Origin: Achromobacter pestifer
Lineage (GTDB): Bacteria > Pseudomonadota > Gammaproteobacteria > Burkholderiales > Burkholderiaceae_B
Direction of reading: 5' to 3'
Assembly: GCF_902859625.1 (NCBI RefSeq)
Contig: NZ_CADIJX010000005.1
Span: 372,001 to 436,000 of the forward strand
DNA: 64,000 bases
The translations under genes were made by a program, and so were the position numbers. Positions 10,364-18,520 of this stretch are shown piece after piece. Below the pieces are notes generated by a model, which was not told the DNA's origin, made no database searches, and worked only from the letters and a program-made list of their open reading frames with translations. Position 1 is the stretch's first letter. Each line of letters begins with the position of its first letter.

Positions 10364-10797
10364 GCCAGCGCATCAGCATCGTGGGGTTGGGGGCCACCGG
10401 CACCATGGCCGCCCGGCGCTTGCTTGACGCCGAACCGGACTTGGCGCTGACCGTCTATGACATCGATCCCGAGCGTTGCGAGGACTTCAGGGGGTCCGCC
10501 ACGCTGGCCACATCGGCCAACGAGGCCCTGGCGGAATCGGACACCATCGTGTTGGCCTTGCCGTGCGAACGCGAGATCGACCGCACGCTGGAACGTTTCA
10601 GCGATGGCGAAGTGACGGCAGCCATCGCCGGCAAGCTGATCCTGGACCTGGCGCCTCCCCCGGGCGAACGGGCACGCCGCCTGCAACTGGCGATTGCCAG
10701 CGCGGGTGGTCGCTATAGCAGCGTTCCTGCGCTGAGGGCCGAAGACGGCAACAGCGCAGGCACGCACTTACTGCGGATCTTGCTCTGCCCGGCCTGA
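10360..10797 (+). CDS. Truncated NAD-binding fragment of a 3-hydroxyisobutyrate dehydrogenase-like protein
   Basis: 145 residues from the ATG at 10360, which overlaps the thioesterase stop in an ATGA arrangement. It holds the Rossmann motif ISIVGLGATGTMAARRL, the second-nucleotide segment VYDIDPERCEDF and a dehydrogenase-like GKLILDLAPP. Family members are near 290 residues with a C-terminal dimerisation domain carrying the catalytic lysine; here the frame stops just after the Rossmann domain, and the DNA beyond is the convergent PAP2 gene, which it overlaps by 30 bases. It is either a decayed remnant or a stand-alone NAD-binding protein; I favour a remnant. Confidence 0.6.
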   Translation: MSQRISIVGLGATGTMAARRLLDAEPDLALTVYDIDPERCEDFRGSATLATSANEALAESDTIVLALPCEREIDRTLERFSDGEVTAAIAGKLILDLAPPPGERARRLQLAIASAGGRYSSVPALRAEDGNSAGTHLLRILLCPA

Positions 10798-11535
10798 CGT
10801 GCAATAGCGGTCGGCCACCGCGGCGCAAACCAACAGCCAGGCCAGGCTGACGGCAAAACCTGCCGCGACATCGCTGGCGAAATGCACCTGTAGCAGGATG
10901 CGGCTGAGCCCGATTGCCATGACCAACGCCGCAGCGAGCGCGATAGCGGGCCATCGCCAGGCAGGTGGCGCCAACCGCCACACCAGATAGCAGGCCGTGC
11001 CATACACGGCCATCGCGGCCGAAGCATGACCGCTGGGAAAACTCCACCCCGCTACCGCCGCGTAACCATGATCGTGTTCCGGCCGCACGCGCTCAAAAGT
11101 GTGCTTGAGCAGCCAGTTGAGTGCCCCGCCCAGGCCGGTGGTCATGGCGCAGAACGCCGCAAGCCGCCACCATCCCGTCCAGAGTAGATAGAGCGTCATC
11201 AGTACGCTCAGCACGGTCAGGAAGTTGCGGTCGCCCAGATAGGTGAACCAGGACAGCGCCCAGAGCAACGATGAATCCATCGTCATGCTGAGGGCATCCG
11301 CCAGCGCGCCGTCAAAGGCGACGATGCCGCCATGCCGCCGCACGGCTGCCGCCAGCCCCAGGAACAGCAACAACAAGATCGCCACCCCTGACGCGAAGAT
11401 CGCCTTGCGTGCCCGTCGCGAGCAATCGGCGTAAGCGCGCACGGCAAAAAATGCCGCCGCCCCCGTCAGCAGAGGCAATGCGATGAATATTTCCAAGGCA
11501 TAGGTCGATACCCACGCCGCCCCGATATCGATCAT
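10768..11535 (-). CDS. PAP2-family membrane phosphatase
   Basis: A 255-residue integral membrane phosphatase of the type-2 phosphatidic acid phosphatase family with about six transmembrane helices. All three catalytic motifs are present: KHTFERVRP (KX6RP), FPSGH and SRILLQVHFASDV. Such enzymes remove phosphate from phosphatidate, phosphatidylglycerophosphate or undecaprenyl pyrophosphate at the membrane face. The ATG at 11535 overlaps the preceding phosphoesterase stop by four bases. It is the last gene of a three-gene operon with a lipid-kinase-like protein, suggesting a shared lipid phosphate substrate. Confidence 0.88.
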   Translation of the reverse strand: MIDIGAAWVSTYALEIFIALPLLTGAAAFFAVRAYADCSRRARKAIFASGVAILLLLFLGLAAAVRRHGGIVAFDGALADALSMTMDSSLLWALSWFTYLGDRNFLTVLSVLMTLYLLWTGWWRLAAFCAMTTGLGGALNWLLKHTFERVRPEHDHGYAAVAGWSFPSGHASAAMAVYGTACYLVWRLAPPAWRWPAIALAAALVMAIGLSRILLQVHFASDVAAGFAVSLAWLLVCAAVADRYCTSGRAEQDPQ

Positions 11536-12326
11536 GGAAGCGTCACCAACGTGTTGTCGACCGGCGCAAACGTGTGGGTACCCTCTGCGTAATCCCATCG
11601 TTCGACGTGGCAGGCTGGCTGGCCCCCCGCGCCCTCGTGCGTGATGACATTCACCGAATTGGGCACGCTGCCCCGGACCCGGTGGGAACACGTGGTACCC
11701 GCCTGGACGATCCAACCCGCCGACTGCCCTGCCGCGGTCAACGGCAACACATAGGGAAGATGGATATGGCCGCCCAGGATCAGATCGACCCCCGCCTGAG
11801 CCCACGCCGCCAACGCGCGCTCGCGTCCGATCAGCAGATTGGACAGATCGGACTCCACCTTGGCGCGCACCGGATGATGCGCCACCACGATCCGCAACTG
11901 CCCCGGACGAGCCTGGCGCAAGCGCTGCGCCACACGGGCGATTTGCGTGTCGGAGATTTCACCGTCCTTGCGACGGCGGGGCCGCGTGGTGTTCACACCA
12001 ATGGCCAACAGGCCTGCCGTCTCGAACACCGGCTCCAGCACCGCGCCCAGTGCGCGCTTGTAATTGCCATAAGGATTCAGCGCGCGCGCGAACACATTGA
12101 ACAGCGGGATGTCATGGTTGCCCGGCACCGCCAATACCGGCAACGACAGGCGCTCGATGAATTTGCGGGCGGCGGCGAACTGTCCGCGCCGTGCGCGTTG
12201 CGTGATGTCGCCACTGAGTACGACCAGGTCCGGATTCAGCGAGCGGGCCAGGTCCAGCGCGGCCTCGACCACGGGTTTGCGCTCGGTGCCGAAATGCGTG
12301 TCGGAGAATTGCAGAATGCGGGTCAT
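11532..12326 (-). CDS. Calcineurin-like metallophosphoesterase
   Basis: A 264-residue two-metal phosphoesterase. The conserved blocks appear in order: FSDTHFG (DxH), VVLSGDIT (GDx2), VPGNHDIP (GNHD), VAHHPVR and GGHIHLPY (GHxH), so all metal ligands are kept. There is no signal peptide, so it should act in the cytoplasm. It overlaps the lipid-kinase gene before it and the PAP2 gene after it by four bases each. The substrate is unknown; cyclic nucleotides, UDP-diacylglucosamine-like compounds and phospholipid esters are all possible for the fold. Confidence 0.87.
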   Translation of the reverse strand: MTRILQFSDTHFGTERKPVVEAALDLARSLNPDLVVLSGDITQRARRGQFAAARKFIERLSLPVLAVPGNHDIPLFNVFARALNPYGNYKRALGAVLEPVFETAGLLAIGVNTTRPRRRKDGEISDTQIARVAQRLRQARPGQLRIVVAHHPVRAKVESDLSNLLIGRERALAAWAQAGVDLILGGHIHLPYVLPLTAAGQSAGWIVQAGTTCSHRVRGSVPNSVNVITHEGAGGQPACHVERWDYAEGTHTFAPVDNTLVTLP

Positions 12327-13297
12327 GAACGGTCCAGGTATTGCGAGTCCGCCGGGACCACCAGCGGCAGTCTTTCGTCGGCCACCTTGAATTCCAGGGG
12401 CGTGTTCATCCAGGAGATTTCGCCATCCATCGCCACCTTGACGCGGCTGCGCCCCCGGATATGTACCGTCAGCCGGTCAAACGCGAAGTTGATCACGTGC
12501 TCGGCGTCGCCCAAGCGGCTGAACAGGCCGCGCAGCAGCAGGCCATACAGCGCCAGCGTACCGACCGGACGCGCCGCCATGGCCACCAGGCGATTGCGGT
12601 CCAGCTCCTGGGACTCGATGCCGATGTGCTCCAGTTGCAGCTTGTTGTTGCCGACCACCAGCGTGGGCGAACGCAGATCGCGGGCCTTTCCTTCATATTC
12701 CAGTTGCAGCCTGAGTTGGCGCGGCGCGCGCAGCAACGTGACGATGCCCGACCATAACGCCACGAGGCGGCTGCGGCCGAAGCGTTGCTTATAGGCTTCA
12801 CGGTCTTCCAGCAGCGTGGGGTACAGGCCCAGGCTGGCGTTCACCAGGAACAGCCGGCCATTGAGCTGCCCGACCTGCACGGGGCGCAAGTGGCCTTGCA
12901 GGAAGCCGCGCAAGGCGACCTCGGTGTCCTGCGAGATACCGTAGCTGCGTCCGAAGTAATTGAATGTGCCCTGGGGCAGGATGCCGAAGGGCACGCCCTT
13001 GCCCAGCACCGTGCTGGCCACGGCATTGAGCGTGCCGTCCCCCCCGGCAGCGATCACGGCGCCCTGCTCGTCCCGCGCCCGTTTGACGGCTGCCTGCGAT
13101 ATGTCGATCAGCCGCGACGGATCGTCGACCGGCATCAGCGTGTAGCGCCGGCCTGCCTCGTCGAGAATACGGCGGATGGTGTCCTGCAGGACCTGCGCGT
13201 CGCCGCGCCCCGATCCGGTGTTGAGGACGATGAAAAGCGGCTCTTGTCCCGTCAGGGAGGGCGCACCGGCTGCCGGGTGCTGCTGGGATGACGTCAT
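12323..13297 (-). CDS. Diacylglycerol kinase-like lipid kinase (DAGK catalytic domain)
   Basis: 324 residues from the ATG at 13297. The nucleotide-binding motif GGDGTLNAVAS (about residues 85-95) and the N-terminal FIVLNTGSGRG are those of the YegS/DgkB/sphingosine-kinase superfamily, which phosphorylates the hydroxyl of diacylglycerol-type lipids. The C-terminal half (GRSRVKVAMDGE) matches the family's beta-sandwich lid. No strong ribosome site precedes either this ATG or the alternative at 13315. It leads the operon with the metallophosphoesterase and PAP2 phosphatase. Confidence 0.86.
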   Translation of the reverse strand: MTSSQQHPAAGAPSLTGQEPLFIVLNTGSGRGDAQVLQDTIRRILDEAGRRYTLMPVDDPSRLIDISQAAVKRARDEQGAVIAAGGDGTLNAVASTVLGKGVPFGILPQGTFNYFGRSYGISQDTEVALRGFLQGHLRPVQVGQLNGRLFLVNASLGLYPTLLEDREAYKQRFGRSRLVALWSGIVTLLRAPRQLRLQLEYEGKARDLRSPTLVVGNNKLQLEHIGIESQELDRNRLVAMAARPVGTLALYGLLLRGLFSRLGDAEHVINFAFDRLTVHIRGRSRVKVAMDGEISWMNTPLEFKVADERLPLVVPADSQYLDRS

Positions 13298-13336
13298 GGG
13301 AGAAAGATAGCCCATGCCGGTAAATGGCCGCAAGGC

Positions 13337-13377
13337 GGCCTGCTGCGCTTGGCCAGAAAAGCCAAGCGCAGCAGGCC
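13337..13377. terminator. Perfect 17-bp hairpin between the lipid-kinase and transpeptidase genes
   Basis: GGCC-TGCTGCGCTTGGC and its exact complement flank a seven-base loop. No U-run follows on either strand, so a classic intrinsic terminator is not certain. It ends 16 bases before the gamma-glutamyltransferase stop and lies about 40 bases ahead of the lipid-kinase start. Confidence 0.55.
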
Positions 13378-13393
13378 GTATCCCGAAGGATGA

Positions 13394-15193
13394 TCAGCGG
13401 CCGATGGCGTAGGCCTGCATCAGCCGTGGCGTGGCCGCCGCATGCAGCAGCCCGTCTTCATCGCGTGAGGCCGCGGTCAGGCGGCCAACGGACCATTCCG
13501 GCACTTCTTCGATCTGATGACCGCGCTGGCGCAGGCCGTCGATGACGTCGGCTCCGAAGCTGGCTTCCACCGCCAAATGGCCGGGCTTGCGGTCGCGCGG
13601 ATAAAAGGAGGTGGGGAAATGCATGGTGTGCGACATGGGCAGGTCGATGGCTTCCTGCAAGTTCAGCCCATGGTGCACATGGCGCAGGAAGAACAACAGT
13701 TGCCACTGTTCCTGCTGATCGCCGCCCGGCGTGCCGAACGCCATGTAGGGCTTGCCATCGCGCAGCGCCAGCGAAGGCGTCAACGTGGTGCGCGGACGCT
13801 TGCCCGGGGCCAGCGTGCCGGGCAGCCCCTCTTCCAGCCAGAACATCTGGGCGCGGGTGTTCAAGCCGAAACCCAGTTCCGGGATGACCGGTGAAGACTG
13901 GAACCAGCCCCCCGACGGCGTGGCCGAAATCATGTTGCCCCAACGGTCGATGACGTCCACGTGGGTGGTGTCGCCACGCTTGGCCGATGCGCGCATGTCA
14001 GCCAGCGTCGGCTCGTTGGTGGCACTGCCGGGCGCCGACACCTTGGACAGGCGCTCAAGCGTGTCCATGACGCGCGCCACCTGCGCCTCGAAACCGGGCA
14101 CTTGACCGGGCAACAGATCGTGCGAGGCGTTCTCGCCGATCAGGGCGCGGCGTTCCGCGTTGTACTCGTCGGACAGCAGATGGGCCAACGGTACGTCGAT
14201 AAAGGTCGGATCGCCGTAATAGGCCTCGCGGTCGGCGAACGCGAGCTTCATGGCTTCGGTGACGCGGTGGATGAACTCCACGCTGTTCGGGCCCACGCCC
14301 GCCAGGTCCATGCCCTTGAGCAACGCCAGCGTCTGAAGGAAGACGGGGCCCTGGCTCCAGGCGCCCGCCTTGGCCACGGTGTAGCCGTGATAGTCATAGG
14401 TCAGCGGCTTGTCGTAGCTGGCCGACCAGCCCGCCAAATCGTCCGCCGTGATGACGCCACGGTGGGTCGTGCCGCTTTCGTCCATGACGTCGGTGTTGCG
14501 GGCGAACTTGTCGATTTCTTCCGCAATAAAGCCACGGTAGAAGGCGTCACGGGCCGCCTCGATCTGGCGATCGCGATCGGCGCCCACGCTCTCGGCGGCT
14601 TTCAGGACGCGGGTCCAGGTGCGGGCCAAGGCCGGATTGCGGAAGAGCTTGCGCGCTTCCGGCACCTTGCCGCCCGGCACGTAGACCTGCGCGGTCGTCG
14701 GCCAGTGCGTTTCAAAGAAATCCTTCAGGCCCGCAATCGTATTGGAGATACGCGGCATCAGCGCGTGGCCGTGCTCGGCGTAGTAGATGGCCGGTTCCAG
14801 CACATCACGCACGCGCATCGTGCCATGATCGCGCAGCAGCAACATCCAGGCATCGAACGCGCCCGGGATCACGGTCGCCAGCAGGCCGTTGCCGGGGATC
14901 AGCTTCAGCCCTTCTGCGCGGTAACGCTCAAGCGTGGCGGCGGCAGGCGTGGTGCCTTGGCCGCACAGCACCTCAACCTTGCCGGTGCGCGCCGAATAGA
15001 ACACGGCAGGCACTTCGCCCGCCGGGCCGACCAGATGTGGTTCAACCACTTGCAGCACGAATGCCGACGCCGCGCAGGCGTCGAAAGCGTTGCCGCCGCG
15101 TTCCAGCAGCGACATGCCGGTCGCGCTGGCCAGCCAGTGGGTCGACGTTACAACGCCGAACGTGCCAAGAATTTCCGGACGAGTCGTGAACAT
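13394..15193 (-). CDS. Gamma-glutamyltransferase family protein
   Basis: A 599-residue N-terminal-nucleophile hydrolase of the gamma-glutamyltranspeptidase family (EC 3.4.19/2.3.2.2 type). The autoprocessing site is the DTTH segment near residues 408-411, giving Thr409 as the likely nucleophile of the small subunit; NMISATPSGGW follows. The N-terminal ERGGNAFDACAASAF is also typical. No signal peptide is seen, so it is probably cytoplasmic, unlike the periplasmic E. coli Ggt. It follows the oligopeptide binding protein by 36 bases, which suggests degradation of an imported gamma-glutamyl or amide compound. Confidence 0.88.
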   Translation of the reverse strand: MFTTRPEILGTFGVVTSTHWLASATGMSLLERGGNAFDACAASAFVLQVVEPHLVGPAGEVPAVFYSARTGKVEVLCGQGTTPAAATLERYRAEGLKLIPGNGLLATVIPGAFDAWMLLLRDHGTMRVRDVLEPAIYYAEHGHALMPRISNTIAGLKDFFETHWPTTAQVYVPGGKVPEARKLFRNPALARTWTRVLKAAESVGADRDRQIEAARDAFYRGFIAEEIDKFARNTDVMDESGTTHRGVITADDLAGWSASYDKPLTYDYHGYTVAKAGAWSQGPVFLQTLALLKGMDLAGVGPNSVEFIHRVTEAMKLAFADREAYYGDPTFIDVPLAHLLSDEYNAERRALIGENASHDLLPGQVPGFEAQVARVMDTLERLSKVSAPGSATNEPTLADMRASAKRGDTTHVDVIDRWGNMISATPSGGWFQSSPVIPELGFGLNTRAQMFWLEEGLPGTLAPGKRPRTTLTPSLALRDGKPYMAFGTPGGDQQEQWQLLFFLRHVHHGLNLQEAIDLPMSHTMHFPTSFYPRDRKPGHLAVEASFGADVIDGLRQRGHQIEEVPEWSVGRLTAASRDEDGLLHAAATPRLMQAYAIGR

Positions 15194-15229
15194 GTTGGAA
15201 TCCTGAAAGACAATCCAAAGGAGGTGGGC

Positions 15230-16720
15230 TTACCGCACGCCCTTCAGGCGGATCAGGCCGTCCGGGTAAGGCACGAAGCCTTCCAGCTTCTTCTGCACGC
15301 CGAAGGTCCACGGCAGATAGAACAGGTAGACGATGGGGCGCTGGTCTTGCATGGCCGTCAATACCTGGTCGTACATGGCGCGGCGCTTGGCGGTATCCGC
15401 TTCGGCGCGGGCGTCGTTCAGCAGCTTGTCGACACCGGCGTCGCAGAACTTGCCGTCATTCAGGTTGCCTTTGCAGCTGAGGTATTGGTGAATGTTGCCA
15501 CTCGGATCCACGCGGCCTGACCAGCCGCTCTGGCCCACTTCAAAATCGCCACGCGCCAGCGACGATTGCAGGGACGCGAATTCCACCGGACGCAGCGTAA
15601 TGTCGAAACCCGCTTCAGCGCCCATGGCCTGCACCAGTTCAAACACCTGCTGCATGGTCGTGTTGTTGCCGAAGGTGATCTCGAACTTCACGCGGTCGAA
15701 ACCGGCTTCCTTCAAGAGCGCCTGCGCCTTCTTCGGGTCACGGCCTTTGTGCTCAAAGGCCGTGTTGTAGGCAAAGCTTGCGGGCGGGAACGGCTGGTAG
15801 GCAGGTTGGAACATGCCTTCGCCGATCACCTGGTTCAGAACATCGCGGTCGATGGCCAGGTCCAGCGCCTGACGCACGCGCTTGTCTTTGGCCAGCGGGT
15901 TGTTGGCACGCGCGCCGTTGGCCAGGTTGACCGAGATCGACTGGAACCCCAGGCCCGTCACCGGCGCCAGACGCAGGTTGCTGTCGTCCTTGACGGCCTT
16001 GGCATCGCTGGGCGCCACACGCTCGATGATGTCCAGATCACCTGCGCGCAGATTATTCAGACGCACGGTGTTGTCGGGGATCGGCGTAAAAACCAGGCGG
16101 TCGAAGTGATAGTTGCTGGCGTCCCAGTATTTGGGAAATTTTTCGAGCACGATGCGGTCGTTCTGCACGCGCTCCTTGAATTGGTACGGACCCGAGCACA
16201 CCGGCTTGCTGCCTGGGTCTTTGTCAAAGCTGGCAGGCGACATCATCATGCCGGCACGGTCGGACAGCTGCGACAACAGCGAGGCGTCCGGCTCCGACAG
16301 ATTCAGCACGACGGTATTGGCATCCGGTGCGTCAACGCTGGCAACGGTGGCCAGTTCGCTCTTGCGGTTGCTGTCGGGCAGCGTGCGGGCGCGGTCCAGG
16401 TTGGCCTTGACGGCGGCGGCGTTGACCGGCGTGCCGTCATGGAACACGGCGTCCGTGCGCAGCTTGAACGTCAGCGATTTGTTGTCGGGGCCAACCGTCC
16501 AGGATTGCGCCAGCTGGGGCACGATCTTCAGGTCTGGCGTGATATCGACCAGTTTGTCGCACAGCGAGGCGAAAACGATGCGGCCCACGAAGGTGCGGGC
16601 GCGTGCCGGGTCCAGCACGTCCGGATCATCCTGCAAACCGATCCGCAGGGTGGACTGGGCTTGAGCCAGTCCGCCGATCAGCATTCCCGCCATGGCCATG
16701 GCGAAGCAAAGTTTACGCAT
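15230..16720 (-). CDS. ABC transporter substrate-binding protein, SBP family 5 (peptide type)
   Basis: 496 residues from the ATG at 16720, which has GGGAGA eight bases upstream. Residues 1-22 (MRKLCFAMAMAGMLIGGLAQ) form a Sec signal peptide; the body is a DppA/OppA-type periplasmic receptor (DVLDPARARTFVGRIVFASL, FHDGTPVNAAAVKANLDRA). It is upstream of the gamma-glutamyltransferase and presumably co-transcribed. No permease or ATPase gene is adjacent, so it must borrow one; the only family permeases in the window are at 58.9-60.7 kb. Confidence 0.9.
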   Translation of the reverse strand: MRKLCFAMAMAGMLIGGLAQAQSTLRIGLQDDPDVLDPARARTFVGRIVFASLCDKLVDITPDLKIVPQLAQSWTVGPDNKSLTFKLRTDAVFHDGTPVNAAAVKANLDRARTLPDSNRKSELATVASVDAPDANTVVLNLSEPDASLLSQLSDRAGMMMSPASFDKDPGSKPVCSGPYQFKERVQNDRIVLEKFPKYWDASNYHFDRLVFTPIPDNTVRLNNLRAGDLDIIERVAPSDAKAVKDDSNLRLAPVTGLGFQSISVNLANGARANNPLAKDKRVRQALDLAIDRDVLNQVIGEGMFQPAYQPFPPASFAYNTAFEHKGRDPKKAQALLKEAGFDRVKFEITFGNNTTMQQVFELVQAMGAEAGFDITLRPVEFASLQSSLARGDFEVGQSGWSGRVDPSGNIHQYLSCKGNLNDGKFCDAGVDKLLNDARAEADTAKRRAMYDQVLTAMQDQRPIVYLFYLPWTFGVQKKLEGFVPYPDGLIRLKGVR

Positions 16721-16863
16721 GAATGTTCTCCCTTGATTCATCTTGTTGGATTCTGCGCCAGGCGCGCGGCGATTGTATAGAGCGCCGGCTGTCGAGCAGC
16801 TAAATGACATGCGCGGCGGCCGCCTCGCGGACGCGGCCCCGGGGCCGGCAGCGCTGGCCCCGT

Positions 16864-17760
16864 TCAGGGCAACCGGCAAGGCGCCGAAAAATCCACCGCG
16901 GCGACGACTGCGTCACGCAGGCGGGCAACCAGCGCGCGCGAGTCGTCGCGCCGGTATTGGAAAGCGTAGGGCAAGGCGGCCAACGCCGGCTCGCCATGCA
17001 AGACACGCAGGCTGCCTTCGACTTCAAGCGCTTCGGCCCAGTGGCTAGGCAGCAGCCCCACGCCGGTGCCTTCGATCAGCAGGCCGGCGATGGCGCCCCA
17101 GTTATTGCAGCAAAGACGTTCGCCGGTGGCGTCCCGGCCAGCCAACCAGTCATCAATGATGCGGGTCGTGCCAGCGCCCGCAGGCAAGGTCACCAGCGGC
17201 AAGCGCGCCAGCAACGCCGTCGTCATGCGCGTTTCCCCCTCCAGCACGGCCGGAGACGCTGCCCAGGCGAAGCGCGCTTCACCGATGGGCGTCGACGCGA
17301 TGTTCACCCGCGACGAACGTCCCGCAATCACCGCGAAATCCAGTTCACCTTCCGCCACGCGCTGCTCCAGCACCTGGCCGATATCCACATAGGGTTCCAG
17401 CACCAGGTCGGGATAGGCGGCGCGCACGCCGCCGATCAATCGCGGCAGCCAGGTCAGCGCGGTCAGTTCGCCCACGCCAAAACGGCAGCGGCCACGCAGA
17501 CCCGGGGTTTCAGTCATGGACGCGCGCACCTGGTCCGCCGCCGCCAGCAATTCGCGCGCCTGCGGCACCAGCCGCTGTCCGGCGTCGGTCAGCGCGGCCT
17601 TGTGGCCGCTGCGGTCGAACAGCGCCTGACCCAAGGTGTCCTCAAGCTCGGTGATGCGCTTGGACAGCGACGACACCGACAGGTGCAGGCGTTCAGCGGC
17701 CACGGCGAAGCTGGCGCAGGTGGCTGCCCAATAAAAGGCTTCGAGTTGCTTGAGGGTCAT
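16864..17760 (-). CDS. LysR-family transcriptional regulator
   Basis: A 298-residue LysR regulator: winged helix-turn-helix in residues 1-60 (MTLKQLEAFYWAATCASFAV and HLSVSSLSKRITELEDTLG), followed by a periplasmic-binding-protein-like effector domain. It lies 32 bases downstream of axyZ on the same strand and 143 bases upstream of the peptide binding protein, so it could read through from axyZ or regulate the binding protein/transpeptidase pair. The effector is not apparent. Confidence 0.88.
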   Translation of the reverse strand: MTLKQLEAFYWAATCASFAVAAERLHLSVSSLSKRITELEDTLGQALFDRSGHKAALTDAGQRLVPQARELLAAADQVRASMTETPGLRGRCRFGVGELTALTWLPRLIGGVRAAYPDLVLEPYVDIGQVLEQRVAEGELDFAVIAGRSSRVNIASTPIGEARFAWAASPAVLEGETRMTTALLARLPLVTLPAGAGTTRIIDDWLAGRDATGERLCCNNWGAIAGLLIEGTGVGLLPSHWAEALEVEGSLRVLHGEPALAALPYAFQYRRDDSRALVARLRDAVVAAVDFSAPCRLP

Positions 17761-17792
17761 GGGCGGATTGTAGGGGGAGGCGCCGGGGGCAT

Positions 17793-18431
17793 CTAGGCCA
17801 GACGAGGCATCAGCAAGTGCGGCGACAGGCGCAGCGTGTCGATGCCGGCGCGCAGCATGCGTTCGACGCTCGGCCAGATATCGCCCTTCAGGCGATCCGA
17901 CCAGCAAATGCTGTCGAACACGCCGTCCACCAGAGAATGCAGGTAGATATTGGACAGCCGCACATCCAGCGCGGGTGGCAGGTCTTCGCGTTCGACCGCC
18001 ACGCGCAGCAATTTTTCGGACGTGCGCTGCGCGTAACGTTCCCAAAGATCGCGGCGGCGCAGCAGCGGCGCATTTTCGTCGCTGCGCTCGCACTTCAGGT
18101 ACAGGATTTCCAGCACGCGCTGCATCGAGCCCTCTTCCGAGTAGACCCGGATGAACTGGCGCATGGAGACATAGAGCGATTCCAGCGCCTCGCCGTCGGT
18201 CGACACCTGGGTCAACGAGGCGGCTTCGCCCAGCGCCCGGTCGCACATGGCGATGCAGACGTCGATCTTGTTCTTGTAATGGCCGTAGACGGCGCCCCGG
18301 GATACGCCCGCGTGGTCGGCGATGTCGCTCATGGTGGTGCTGGCCACCCCTTTGGACAGGAACACGTGCTCCGCCGCGTCCAGGATGCGGTCGCGGGTGC
18401 GTTGGGACTCTTCTTTCGTCTTGCGGGCCAT
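17793..18431 (-). CDS. axyZ: TetR-family repressor of the adjacent RND pump (AxyZ-like)
   Basis: 212 residues from the ATG at 18431, with GGAGA eight bases upstream. The helix-turn-helix TTMSDIADHAGVSRGAVYGH and KNKIDVCIAMCDRALGEA place it with AcrR/AmrR/MexZ repressors. It is divergent from a MexXY-class pump, the arrangement of axyZ-axyXY-oprZ in Achromobacter. Residue 29 is valine (SKGVASTT); as I recall, change of this residue to glycine is associated with pump overproduction, so this copy looks wild type there. The leader contains a terminator-like hairpin. The symbol is from recognition of locus and sequence, not a search. Confidence 0.8.
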   Translation of the reverse strand: MARKTKEESQRTRDRILDAAEHVFLSKGVASTTMSDIADHAGVSRGAVYGHYKNKIDVCIAMCDRALGEAASLTQVSTDGEALESLYVSMRQFIRVYSEEGSMQRVLEILYLKCERSDENAPLLRRRDLWERYAQRTSEKLLRVAVEREDLPPALDVRLSNIYLHSLVDGVFDSICWSDRLKGDIWPSVERMLRAGIDTLRLSPHLLMPRLA

Positions 18432-18481
18432 GCAGGAAATCTCCATGAAAAGGGTTGAAGGAACACACGCCAAAACATGCC

Positions 18482-18515
18482 AAAAAAACGGCGGCTCACC
18501 GTTACGGGAGCCGCC
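18482..18515 (-). terminator. Terminator-like hairpin in the axyZ leader
   Basis: On the minus strand, GGCGGCTC / GAGCCGCC forms an 8-bp stem with a ten-base loop followed by G and seven U. It lies between the likely axyZ promoter and the axyZ start codon, with no minus-strand gene upstream to terminate. It could attenuate axyZ or block read-through from antisense transcription. Confidence 0.7.
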
Positions 18516-18520
18516 ATTTC

